Assembly: GCA_028825345.1 (NCBI GenBank)
Contig: JAPKAJ010000177.1
Coordinates: 1 to 5,054 of the forward strand
Length of the DNA stretch: 5,054 nt
Reading direction: 5' to 3'
Origin: Arenicellales bacterium
GTDB taxonomy: Bacteria; Pseudomonadota; Gammaproteobacteria; Arenicellales; UBA868
Under the pieces are notes generated by a model that worked only from the letters and a program-made list of their open reading frames with translations, ran no database searches and was not told the DNA's origin. This document shows positions 1-5,054 of the stretch, piece by piece; position 1 is the first letter of the stretch; the number at the start of each line of letters is the position of its first letter. The position numbers and the translations under genes are program-made.

Positions 1-1
1 G

Positions 2-310
2 AACTCGGTAAGCATTGCAGCCGAGCGCTATCATGCTGAGCTGGGCAGCGGACACGAGTTTGTCGAAGCCCGCCAACACGCATTCCAGGCGGCGATGAAC
101 CCGCTGATCAATTCCCTCTTAGCGGTTGGGCTGGTGTCTTTGCCTGGCATGATGACCGGGCAGGTTCTTTCAGGTGTATCGCCATTAATTGCTGCCCGTT
201 ACCAGATTCTGGTGATGTGTATGCTTTTTGGCGCTTCGGGAATTGGCACCGTCTGCTTTCTCTACTGGACCCAGCGGTTCGCTCTGCTTTTGCCAAGACC
301 CGCGGATTAG
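2..310 (+). CDS. fetB: FetB/YbbM-type ABC transporter permease, C-terminal part (5' end outside window)
   Basis: This is the last 102 codons of an inner-membrane permease of the FetB/YbbM (UPF0014) family. In E. coli, FetB works with the ATPase FetA and has been linked to iron export and oxidative stress resistance. The frame is open from base 2 to a TAG at 308-310. The segment matches the C-terminal third of the family: a hydrophilic stretch with LGSGHEFVEARQHAF (in place of the usual LxLGATPxxA region), then the strongly conserved VGLVSLPGMMTGQ followed by GVSPLIAARYQI, and a final hydrophobic helix (about 20 residues from YQILVMCMLFG). An internal ATG at 95 is not the start, because the conserved sequence continues upstream. 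The 3' end overlaps the convergent EamA gene by 4 bp. The family call is firm; the iron substrate is inferred from E. coli, and no fetA partner is visible here. Confidence 0.88.
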   Translation, partial: NSVSIAAERYHAELGSGHEFVEARQHAFQAAMNPLINSLLAVGLVSLPGMMTGQVLSGVSPLIAARYQILVMCMLFGASGIGTVCFLYWTQRFALLLPRPAD

Positions 311-1158
311 GAGTGTTTTGCCGAGACCTGAAACCCTAGTGCACTGAAAAGTACGCCGCCACCAATCATCGTTGCCCAGGACGGGACTTCGCCAATGCCC
401 ACCCACGCCCATAACGGGGCCAATAACGGCTCGCCCAGCGCGAATATCGTCAATTGAACCGCAGGGACCGTTTGCGCGGCCAACGCAAATAGTACGCTGC
501 CAATCCCCAATTGAACGATACCGAGTAAGGTGCACCAAAATGCCTCGACCAGGGGTATTGCCAGCCCCACTCCAGTAACAAAGCTCATTGACATCCCGAC
601 CAACGCACCGATCACACCCCCATAGAGGACTGCCGGTGTCATATCATGCATCTTACCTACCCTCAGGCTAACGGTATAAGCACCAAAAAACATAATACCA
701 AGAATAGCGACTGCCACCCCTAAGGTGTCGCCTAACTGGAGTCTTCCGCCCACCATAATCGCGAGACCGACAACACCTAATGCAACACTGATCCAGCCAC
801 GGATCCCAACAGCCTCACTCAGAAACACGCGTCCCAATAGCGCCGCAAATATCGGCGCAGCAGCCATCACCAACACCGCCACCGCCACCGTGGTGTATTT
901 GAGAGCAACGATGTTGCAGATCATCGCTCCACTTAGTAAAGCCCCAGCAAGTAATGCCTTCATTCCCCCAGAGCGAATAACAACGAGCGTCGAGTGGCGA
1001 TAACGCAACAAGGTAAGCAATGCCACAAAAATCGCCAATGAACCACAGCGGTAGAAATTGATCTGCCATTCTGTTGCCTGCTCCAGGGACTTGACGATCA
1101 CCCCTGCAAGGCTCCAAAAGATTGGCGCCACAATCGCAAAAACATAATGACGGTCCAT
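307..1158 (-). CDS. EamA-family (DMT superfamily) transporter
   Basis: This encodes a 283-residue inner-membrane protein with about ten hydrophobic helices (roughly residues 5-22, 36-52, 67-85, 91-112, 119-137, 145-165, 174-196, 205-228, 232-253 and 260-277). These form two EamA repeats, as is usual for this exporter/permease family of about 280-300 residues. Typical repeat signatures are visible: ALKYTTVAVAVLVMAAAPIF followed by FLSEAVG in the first half, and VQLTIFALGEPLLAPLWAW followed by GEVP in the second. The start is the ATG at 1158, because helix 1 begins directly after it and an AGGA lies 11 bases upstream. An in-frame ATG at 1248 would add 30 polar residues (313 in total), which is unlikely but possible. 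Family members move amino acids, nucleotides or drugs, and the substrate cannot be read from sequence. It lies downstream of paaG on the same strand but 374 bp away, so co-transcription is uncertain. Confidence 0.85.
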   Translation of the reverse strand: MDRHYVFAIVAPIFWSLAGVIVKSLEQATEWQINFYRCGSLAIFVALLTLLRYRHSTLVVIRSGGMKALLAGALLSGAMICNIVALKYTTVAVAVLVMAAAPIFAALLGRVFLSEAVGIRGWISVALGVVGLAIMVGGRLQLGDTLGVAVAILGIMFFGAYTVSLRVGKMHDMTPAVLYGGVIGALVGMSMSFVTGVGLAIPLVEAFWCTLLGIVQLGIGSVLFALAAQTVPAVQLTIFALGEPLLAPLWAWVGIGEVPSWATMIGGGVLFSALGFQVSAKHS

Positions 1159-1532
1159 TGGGGGTATTGTCCTGGTCTTAGCTCGCAGGTGAAGTTTTGG
1201 ATACTGCGCCCACCTTAAACCGGCGATACCGATCGGGCAACCCGCCATTAGTCTTTAAATCCAGCGGCAGGCAAGCCCAATGACGCGCGGGTCCAGTGTT
1301 ACTTCTGACAGCCGCGCTAACATCTAGAGCGCGTTTGGCCACCTTCTGAGAAATTTGCAATTGGTCGTAATACTGACCGAGAGGTAACGACAAAAGTCTT
1401 GCTCCAATCAACTTGGCTTAAGGCTTATCATAAGAACTCCAGTCACTAAATCGGCCATCTTGGCGAGGATCATCCACTCAACCCCAGGCCTTAGGCAGCT
1501 GAAGGCTTGATCCCGCTCCTCGACCCAGTCAA
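1159..1532. other. Gene-poor stretch between paaG and the EamA gene
   Basis: These 374 bases contain no gene I can support. A 77-codon minus-strand reading frame (1178-1411, TTG start) crosses it, but it has no Shine-Dalgarno sequence and resembles no family I know. Small structures are present: a tandem 7-bp near-repeat GGCTTAA/GGCTTAT (1415-1428) running into a perfect 11-bp palindrome CTTATCATAAG (1424-1434). On the minus strand that palindrome contains TATGAT, which resembles a -10 box, but there is no matching -35. No hairpin followed by a T run was found downstream of paaG, so termination before the EamA gene is not evident. The promoter of the EamA gene is presumably here but could not be placed. 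Confidence 0.5.
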
Positions 1533-2324
1533 CTACCTGCCCTTGAAATTTGGCGCACGTTTTTCCAGAAATGCAGCTACGCCTTCGGCGTAATCCCCCC
1601 CTCGCCCCGCCTCTCGTTGCAGATCTCGCTCCAGGTCAAGTTGCTGGTCAAGCTCGTTAGTCAATGCGGCATGAATGGCCCTTTTAGTCATAGCAAGACT
1701 CGCGGTCGGACCGGTTGCAAACTGTTGGGCGAGTTTTCGCGCTTCTGTTAAAAGACTCTCGTCATCAAATACCTGCCAAATTAAACCCCAACTTGCGGCT
1801 TGCTCGGCGGAGATTGGCACGCCGGTGAGCATGAGGGCTTTTGCGCGCGCTTCCCCAATCAGATGGGTCACAGTCCAGGTTCCGCCGCAATCCGGAATTA
1901 ATCCAATTTTACAAAAGGCTTGAATAAATTTTGCCCCTCGGGAGGCAACAACCAGATCGCATGCAAAGGCAATATTTGCACCAGCACCGGCAGCGACCCC
2001 ATTCACGGCACAGATAACCGGTTTTTCCAATGACCGGATTAAGCGGATCAGAGGGTTATAAAATTGCTCAATCGACGCACCCAGGTCTCGTGGCTTATCG
2101 CCCGGTGCAGAATCAGGGTCGCCAAGATCTTGCCCAGCGCAAAAACCCCGGCCCGCGCCCGTTAATAATACAACCCGGCAAGCGTGGGTATCTGCCGCCT
2201 TTTCGAGTGCCGACCGCAACGCTTTGTGTAACTCCGGTGTAAAAGCATTAAGTCTTTCAGGTCGGTTCAGGGTTAATTCCAGACACCCATCAATGAACTC
2301 TTCTTTCAAAACATTTTGTTCCAT
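1533..2324 (-). CDS. paaG: 1,2-epoxyphenylacetyl-CoA isomerase (PaaG, crotonase fold)
   Basis: This encodes 263 residues, close to the 262 of E. coli PaaG. The enzyme converts the 1,2-epoxide of phenylacetyl-CoA to 2-oxepin-2(3H)-ylideneacetyl-CoA in the cytoplasm; the family also isomerises the unsaturated CoA intermediates later in the pathway. Crotonase features seen are LTLNRPERLNAF (residues 17-28), the oxyanion-hole region TGAGRGFCAGQDL (55-67), and VICAVNGVAAGAGANIA (103-119). GLIPDCGGTW (141-150) carries the aspartate (D145) at the family's catalytic position. The C-terminal LDLERDLQREAGRGGDYAEG and FLEKRAPNFKGR are typical of PaaG rather than generic enoyl-CoA hydratases. The ATG at 2324 is the only plausible start, since an in-frame TAA lies 15 bases upstream; its Shine-Dalgarno is weak. 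The gene is divergent from paaABCD instead of lying within one paa operon as in E. coli. An alternative label is a PaaG-like enoyl-CoA hydratase (PaaF role), which the QDL/DCGGTW pattern argues against. Confidence 0.9.
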   Translation of the reverse strand: MEQNVLKEEFIDGCLELTLNRPERLNAFTPELHKALRSALEKAADTHACRVVLLTGAGRGFCAGQDLGDPDSAPGDKPRDLGASIEQFYNPLIRLIRSLEKPVICAVNGVAAGAGANIAFACDLVVASRGAKFIQAFCKIGLIPDCGGTWTVTHLIGEARAKALMLTGVPISAEQAASWGLIWQVFDDESLLTEARKLAQQFATGPTASLAMTKRAIHAALTNELDQQLDLERDLQREAGRGGDYAEGVAAFLEKRAPNFKGR

Positions 2325-2359
2325 TTGATTGGACCATTAAAAGTTGTAATTTCAAACCT

Positions 2360-2388
2360 ATCGTAATCTTAAGGAGGTGTCGGGGCAA
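2360..2388 (-). promoter_or_regulatory. Candidate sigma70 promoter for paaG
   Basis: Read on the minus strand, TTGCCC (2383-2388, 4 of 6 matches to TTGACA) is followed after 17 bp by TACGAT (2360-2365, 4 of 6 matches to TATAAT). This would give a start near 2353 and a leader of roughly 30 bases before the paaG ATG. Spacing is ideal but both boxes are degenerate, so this is only the best candidate in the leader. Confidence 0.3.
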
Positions 2389-2395
2389 CCAAACA

Positions 2396-2409
2396 AAAGA
2401 CCCGTCTTT
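2396..2409. repeat. Perfect 14-bp palindromic element AAAGAC-CC-GTCTTT
   Basis: AAAGAC (2396-2401) and GTCTTT (2404-2409) are exact inverted copies separated by two bases. As RNA the loop would be too tight unless the closing pair opens (CCCG loop with a 5-bp stem). It lies just upstream of the candidate paaG promoter, so an operator role is possible. It is not a terminator, because the stem is weak. Confidence 0.4.
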
Positions 2410-2480
2410 CGCCGCCACAGGCAACTTCGTTCAGCCAGCAAAAAATATGAACGTTTCCACTGGAGATGGCAGCTTCACCC

Positions 2481-2504
2481 CCCAAGAGTGATCATTGTCT
2501 TGGG
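2481..2504. repeat. Inverted repeat CCCAAGA/TCTTGGG (hairpin A)
   Basis: CCCAAGA (2481-2487) pairs perfectly with TCTTGGG (2498-2504) around a 10-base loop that contains the palindrome TGATCA. Its right arm is shared with the neighbouring hairpin at 2496-2516, so the two folds exclude each other. There is no T run on either side, so it is not a standard intrinsic terminator. Whether this DNA is transcribed is unknown; it lies upstream of both candidate promoters. Confidence 0.4.
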
Positions 2505-2516
2505 CGCCCTGAGACA
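2496..2516. repeat. 21-base hairpin with 9-bp stem (hairpin B)
   Basis: TGTCTTGGG (2496-2504) can pair as RNA with CCTGAGACA plus flanking C (2508-2516) across a 3-base CGC loop, using seven Watson-Crick and two G-U pairs. As DNA the outer TGTCT/AGACA arms and the central GGGCGCCC (2502-2509) are perfect inverted repeats. It competes with hairpin A for 2498-2504. No T tract follows on either strand. Confidence 0.4.
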
Positions 2517-2565
2517 CTTAAAGACCCCGGTAACGTGACAAACGAGACCAGTAGAGTAAGGGGTT

Positions 2566-2588
2566 CCTGTCAATCAAAGTGACACAGG
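2566..2588. promoter_or_regulatory. Candidate operator overlapping the paaA -35 (CCTGT-N13-ACAGG)
   Basis: CCTGT (2566-2570) and ACAGG (2584-2588) are exact inverted arms. Offset by two bases there is also TGTCA (2568-2572) with TGACA (2580-2584), spaced by 7 bp. The element covers the -35 box of the paaA promoter (2579-2584), a position where a bound repressor would block RNA polymerase. Its CTGT/ACAG core recurs in the palindrome at 2610-2620. No known PaaX or PaaR consensus was recognised in it, so the binding protein is unknown. Confidence 0.4.
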
Positions 2589-2607
2589 TTATTTGTTTTA
2601 ATATAAT
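2579..2607 (+). promoter_or_regulatory. Sigma70 promoter of the paaABCD operon
   Basis: GTGACA (2579-2584, 5 of 6 matches to TTGACA) and a perfect TATAAT (2602-2607) are separated by the ideal 17 bp, in an AT-rich setting. Transcription would begin near 2614, giving a leader of about 39 bases before the paaA ATG. It is the only strong promoter seen in front of paaA and presumably drives the whole plus-strand operon. The boxes are seen directly; activity is inferred. Confidence 0.75.
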
Positions 2608-2609
2608 AT

Positions 2610-2620
2610 TCTGTAACAGA
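2610..2620. promoter_or_regulatory. Candidate operator at the paaA start site (TCTGT-A-ACAGA)
   Basis: A perfect 11-bp palindrome straddles the predicted transcription start at about 2614. It abuts another perfect 11-bp palindrome, AATATAATATT (2600-2610), which contains the -10 box, and is followed by an 8-bp palindrome, GTTTAAAC (2624-2631). A site here would let a repressor block initiation, which would suit inducible phenylacetate catabolism. The regulator is not identified. Confidence 0.4.
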
Positions 2621-2639
2621 TTAGTTTAAACCGTATCAC

Positions 2640-2644
2640 GAGGG
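2640..2644 (+). promoter_or_regulatory. paaA ribosome binding site
   Basis: GAGGG lies 8 bases before the ATG at 2653, an ideal spacing. The in-frame GTG at 2644 would sit inside this site, which is why the ATG at 2653 was chosen as the start. Confidence 0.7.
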
Positions 2645-2652
2645 TGGCGTTG

Positions 2653-3630
2653 ATGGCCGGTCACGAGTTGCCAAATTCTCAATCGAAAGTTGATGACAAA
2701 GAGCTGGAGCAGCAGTTTTTGGCCAAGATCGCCGAAGAAATCAAGATCGAGCCCAAAGACTGGATGCCCGAGGGTTATCGCAAGACGCTGATCCGTCAGA
2801 TAGCTCAGCACGCCCATTCTGAAATCATTGGCATGCAGCCTGAAGGAAACTGGATTACCCGGGCTCCGACACTTGAACGAAAGATTGGTCTGCTGGCCAA
2901 GGTACAAGACGAGTGTGGTCATGGAATGTATCTTTACAGTGCTGCCGAAACACTGGGGATTGGGCGCGAAGAACTGCTTGACAGACTGCACGACGGGCAG
3001 ATGAAGTACTCGAACATATTCAACTACCCCACACTGACCTGGGCAGATATCGGAGCCATCGGCTGGCTGGTAGACGGCGCGGCGATTGTCAACCAGATCA
3101 GTCTATGCCGCACCTCCTATGGCCCGTATGCACGTGCCATGGTCCGAATATGCAAGGAGGAGAGTTTTCACCAACGGCAAGGCTACGCAATGATGGTCAC
3201 TCTGGCAAAGGGAACCGCTAGTCAGATATCCATGGCCCAGGATGCCTTAAATCGGTGGTGGTGGCCGTCGTTGATGATGTTTGGCCCGCATGACAGCGAG
3301 TCATCCCATAGCAGTCAATCCATGGCCTGGAAAGTCAAACGCCAGAGCAACGATGAACTGCGTCAACGTTTCATCGACATTACGGTCCCCCAGGCGGACC
3401 ATCTACAACTGACCATTCCGGATCCCAAGCTTAAGTGGAATGAAGCTCGCGGCCACTACGATTTTGGTGCCATAGACTGGGACGAGTTCTGGGCGGCCGT
3501 GAATGGTCCGGGACTGTGTGGCGATAAGAGAATGAAAACCCGAGTCAACGCCCATGAAAACGGCCAGTGGGTGCGCCAGGCTGCGCAAACTTATGCACGT
3601 AAACACTCTGGCAGTCACCGGGCAGCCTAA
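2653..3630 (+). CDS. paaA: Phenylacetyl-CoA 1,2-epoxidase, catalytic subunit PaaA
   Basis: This is the di-iron oxygenase subunit that, with PaaC and PaaB, adds one oxygen atom of O2 to the ring of phenylacetyl-CoA, giving the 1,2-epoxide. It is cytoplasmic, with electrons supplied by PaaE. The protein has 325 residues against 309 in E. coli; the excess is mostly about 15 polar N-terminal residues before IEPKDWMPEGYRKTLIRQI. The iron ligands of the ferritin-like fold are all present: E57 in HSEIIGM, E87 and H90 in KVQDECGH, D141 in DGAAIVNQ, and E170 and H173 in KEESFHQRQG. Other family blocks are PEGNWITRAPTL (63-74), NYPTLTWADIGAIGWLVDGA (124-143), RTSYGPYARAMV (153-164) and FGAIDWDEFW (271-280). 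C88 replaces the alanine found in E. coli beside the ligand E87. A start at the GTG at 2644 would add three residues but would lie within the ribosome binding site. It is the first gene of the operon, and paaB follows after 40 bp. Confidence 0.96.
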   Translation: MAGHELPNSQSKVDDKELEQQFLAKIAEEIKIEPKDWMPEGYRKTLIRQIAQHAHSEIIGMQPEGNWITRAPTLERKIGLLAKVQDECGHGMYLYSAAETLGIGREELLDRLHDGQMKYSNIFNYPTLTWADIGAIGWLVDGAAIVNQISLCRTSYGPYARAMVRICKEESFHQRQGYAMMVTLAKGTASQISMAQDALNRWWWPSLMMFGPHDSESSHSSQSMAWKVKRQSNDELRQRFIDITVPQADHLQLTIPDPKLKWNEARGHYDFGAIDWDEFWAAVNGPGLCGDKRMKTRVNAHENGQWVRQAAQTYARKHSGSHRAA

Positions 3631-3670
3631 TCCAATCCACCAGCTCTAAATCGCGGGAGATCTGACAATT

Positions 3671-3964
3671 ATGAAAACGGAACCAGGCCAGTGGCCACTG
3701 TGGGAGGTCTTCGTACGGAGCAAACAGGGCCTCACCCACCAACACATCGGCAGTCTCTATGCGGCTGATGCCGCGATGGCGCTTGGAAACGCCCGGGATC
3801 TTTACACTCGGCGACAAGAAGGGGTGAGCATCTGGGTCGTGCCTTCTGGCGAAATCACAGCGTCATCGCCAGAGGATCAGGGTCCGTTTTTTGAACCAGC
3901 CAATGACAAGGTCTACCGGCATCCGACCTTTTACCCCGTTCCGGACGGTGTTGAGAACCTTTGA
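3671..3964 (+). CDS. paaB: Phenylacetyl-CoA epoxidase small subunit PaaB
   Basis: This encodes 97 residues (95 in E. coli). PaaB has no catalytic centre; it joins PaaA-PaaC units into the larger epoxidase assembly and is needed for activity. The resemblance spans the whole length: WPLWEVFVRSKQGLTHQHIG (8-27), a central AADAAMALGNARDLYTRRQE (31-50), SIWVVPSGEI, and the C-terminal KVYRHPTFYPVPDG (79-92). The ATG at 3671 has GGGAG at 3655-3659, a slightly long 11 bases upstream. The 40-bp gap after paaA holds no terminator, so the genes should be co-transcribed. Its TGA stop overlaps the paaC start as TTGA, which suggests translational coupling. Confidence 0.95.
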   Translation: MKTEPGQWPLWEVFVRSKQGLTHQHIGSLYAADAAMALGNARDLYTRRQEGVSIWVVPSGEITASSPEDQGPFFEPANDKVYRHPTFYPVPDGVENL

Positions 3965-4731
3965 ACAAAAGCTTGAATCTCGACCAGGCTCGTTTCCAGC
4001 TGCTTTTACGGCTGGGTGATAACGCCCTGATCCTCGGCCATCGGCTGTCTGAGTGGTCTGCAGACGCTCCGGCTTTGGAAGAAGATATTGCACTAACGAA
4101 TGTTGCACTGGACCTTATCGGCCATGCCCGGCTGTGGCTTGCGGCCGCGGGTCAAGCTGAAGGTCAGGGTCGGTCTGAAGATGATCTGGCCTACCTGCGT
4201 GATGTTCGAGACTGGCGCAACCTGCACCTGGTGGAGCTACCCAACGGCGATTTCGCTCGAACCATGGTTCGACAGTTTTTTTTCGACAACTATCACCTGC
4301 TCCTTTTGGAGGGACTGGCTTGTGGGCGTGACACGGAGATTGCAGGTATTGCGGGCAAGGTAGTCAAGGAAGTGCGCTACCATTTGCGCCATAGTCGCAA
4401 CTGGGTTATCCGTCTGGGCGACGGTACTGAGGAAAGCCATGCCCGCATGCAGCAGGCACTGGATGACTGCGCACCCTGCGTACCGGAGCTCTTCGAGGCT
4501 GACCAAATCTATCTTGATCTTGAAAGTCTCAGTATTGTGCCGGAAATCCGCTTGCTAAAGTCCGAGTGGGAACACCAGGTGAGTGGGGTTCTTGCTGAGG
4601 CAACGTTGCAGATGCCCGAGATTCTCAGCGCGCACTCGGGCGGACGGCAAGGACTGCACAGTGAATATCTGGGATACATTCTGGCTGAAATGCAGTTTCT
4701 ACAGCGCGCCTACCCGGGAGCATCGTGGTGA
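3961..4731 (+). CDS. paaC: Phenylacetyl-CoA epoxidase structural subunit PaaC
   Basis: This encodes 256 residues (248 in E. coli). PaaC has the same ferritin-like helical fold as PaaA and forms a heterodimer core with it, but in the known family it does not carry the active di-iron site. Recognised blocks are LLLRLGDNALILGHRLSEW (14-32), ALTNVALDLIGHARLWLAAA (44-63), VELPNGDFARTMVRQFFFDN (91-110), VKEVRYHLRHSRNWVIRLGD (134-153), and near the end GGRQGLHSEYLGYILAEMQF. The start is taken as TTG at 3961, overlapping the paaB stop by 4 bases. The reading frame contains no ATG near the 5' end, and the alternative TTG at 3973 would remove four residues and break the overlap. No strong Shine-Dalgarno precedes it, so re-initiation by ribosomes finishing paaB is the likely route. 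It ends in a GTGA overlap with paaD. Confidence 0.94.
   Translation: MNKSLNLDQARFQLLLRLGDNALILGHRLSEWSADAPALEEDIALTNVALDLIGHARLWLAAAGQAEGQGRSEDDLAYLRDVRDWRNLHLVELPNGDFARTMVRQFFFDNYHLLLLEGLACGRDTEIAGIAGKVVKEVRYHLRHSRNWVIRLGDGTEESHARMQQALDDCAPCVPELFEADQIYLDLESLSIVPEIRLLKSEWEHQVSGVLAEATLQMPEILSAHSGGRQGLHSEYLGYILAEMQFLQRAYPGASW
4716..4720 (+). promoter_or_regulatory. paaD ribosome binding site
   Basis: GGGAG lies inside the paaC coding end, 7 bases before the GTG at 4728. It decides for that GTG over the in-frame ATG at 4743, which has no purine-rich site at a suitable distance. Confidence 0.6.
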
Positions 4732-5054
4732 GCGTAGCCTTGATGCCCATAACCACTCAGGCGCAAGTTCTCGAGTTGCTGGACTCAGTAGCCGATCCCG
4801 AGATACCGACCCTCAGCATCAGCGACCTTGGCATCATCCGTGATGTCGAAGTACATGGTACCGGCCAGGATATCCACGTGGTTATCACCATCACCCCTAC
4901 CTATTCGGGTTGTCCCGCCACTTCGGTTATCGAAGCTGACATTCGAGATGTGATTGGGCGCGCCGGGATCCAAAACATCTCAATCAAAAACCGGTTGCAA
5001 CCGGCCTGGACCACCGATTGGATCACCGACAGGGGTAGGCAACGCCTGCTTGAG
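4728..5054 (+). CDS. paaD: PaaD, epoxidase-associated maturation protein (3' end outside window)
   Basis: The first 109 codons of PaaD are present, and the frame stays open to the window edge. The visible part is the MIP18/DUF59-type domain (SufT/Fe-S assembly relatives). DPEIPTLSISDLGIIRDV lies near residues 23-40, TPTYSGCPATSVIEADIRD follows with the conserved cysteine of the GCPAT motif, and the PaaD-typical QPAWTTDWIT comes near the end. The family also has a C-terminal cysteine-rich zinc-binding region, which would lie beyond the window. PaaD is required for epoxidase function in vivo and is thought to assist iron-sulfur assembly, probably on the reductase PaaE; this role comes from family knowledge. 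The chosen GTG start overlaps the paaC TGA as GTGA and has a good ribosome binding site. The ATG at 4743 (codon 6) is an alternative. Gene order predicts paaE next. Confidence 0.93.
   Translation, partial: MSVALMPITTQAQVLELLDSVADPEIPTLSISDLGIIRDVEVHGTGQDIHVVITITPTYSGCPATSVIEADIRDVIGRAGIQNISIKNRLQPAWTTDWITDRGRQRLLE

Larger units (their letters stand above)
2325..2652. promoter_or_regulatory. Divergent paaG-paaA intergenic control region
   Basis: This 328-bp region separates divergently read paaG and paaA and contains no convincing gene. The end near paaA (about 2586-2631) is strongly AT-rich, whereas 2460-2570 is mixed. It contains candidate promoters for both directions, several short perfect palindromes and two competing hairpins, listed separately. 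An 8-bp direct repeat AAAGACCC occurs at 2396-2403 and 2520-2527, and TGACA occurs at 2536-2540 and 2580-2584. A strong Shine-Dalgarno-like AAGGAGGTG (2371-2379) on the plus strand is not followed by a usable start codon. In related clusters the paa genes are repressed by PaaX or PaaR, with phenylacetyl-CoA as inducer. That such a repressor acts here is inference. Confidence 0.7.

Noticed and set aside
185..538. Minus-strand frames within fetB/EamA and the many opposite-strand frames inside the paa genes
   Set aside because: They overlap well-supported genes, have no family resemblance and lack ribosome binding sites; they are shadows of the true reading frames.
1158..1248. 30-residue N-terminal extension of the EamA protein from the ATG at 1248
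   Set aside because: The added residues are polar and precede a standard first helix; the ATG at 1158 has a better upstream purine stretch.
1178..1411. 77-codon minus-strand open reading frame with TTG start
   Set aside because: No Shine-Dalgarno, no recognisable family, and it overlaps the EamA leader; not strong enough to annotate as a gene.
1477..1515. GCCTT/AAGGC inverted repeat downstream of paaG as a terminator
   Set aside because: Only a 5-bp stem with a 9-base loop and no following T run on the minus strand.
2371..2380. Strong Shine-Dalgarno-like AAGGAGGTGT on the plus strand, whose complement resembles the 16S rRNA 3' end
   Set aside because: No start codon at a usable distance downstream, and the rRNA likeness is limited to about 10 bases with no flanking rRNA sequence.
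2447..2491. Short plus-strand frame starting ATGAACGTT
   Set aside because: Only 14 codons before TGA, with no ribosome binding site at a suitable distance; expected by chance.
2644..2652. GTG start for paaA at 2644
   Set aside because: It lies within the GAGGG ribosome binding site that is ideally spaced for the ATG at 2653.

Overview
The window looks like ordinary chromosome from a proteobacterium, most likely a gammaproteobacterium. This is an inference from protein resemblance (PaaA, PaaB, PaaC, PaaD and PaaG all recall the E. coli proteins, FetB more loosely) and from moderate base composition. Genus cannot be assigned from the sequence alone. No RNA gene, insertion sequence, CRISPR array or phage-like gene was seen.

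Layout. Bases 2-310 (+) are the 3' end of a FetB/YbbM-type ABC transporter permease. It converges with, and overlaps by 4 bp, an EamA-family (drug/metabolite transporter) membrane protein on the minus strand (307-1158). After a gene-poor stretch (1159-1532) comes paaG (1533-2324, minus). A 328-bp divergent intergenic region (2325-2652) separates paaG from the plus-strand operon paaA (2653-3630), paaB (3671-3964), paaC (3961-4731) and paaD (4728 to the window edge, incomplete).

Function. The right half is the aerobic phenylacetyl-CoA (Paa) pathway. PaaA is the di-iron catalytic subunit of the ring 1,2-epoxidase. PaaC is its structural partner and PaaB the small bridging subunit. PaaD is a maturation-type protein thought to help assemble the iron-sulfur part of the system; the reductase PaaE would be expected just beyond the window. 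PaaG isomerises the epoxide to the oxepin-CoA, the next step. Here paaG is transcribed away from paaABCD, so one intergenic region can control both arms. That region holds a near-consensus sigma70 promoter for paaA (GTGACA, 17 bp, TATAAT) with short perfect palindromes over the -35, the -10 and the predicted start site. It also holds a weaker candidate promoter for paaG and a pair of mutually exclusive hairpins. The operon is tightly packed: paaB/paaC overlap by TTGA and paaC/paaD by GTGA, both using non-ATG starts.

Nothing here amounts to an undescribed system. The points most worth a second look are the palindromic architecture of the paaA promoter, the split paaG/paaABCD arrangement and the unusual coupled start codons.
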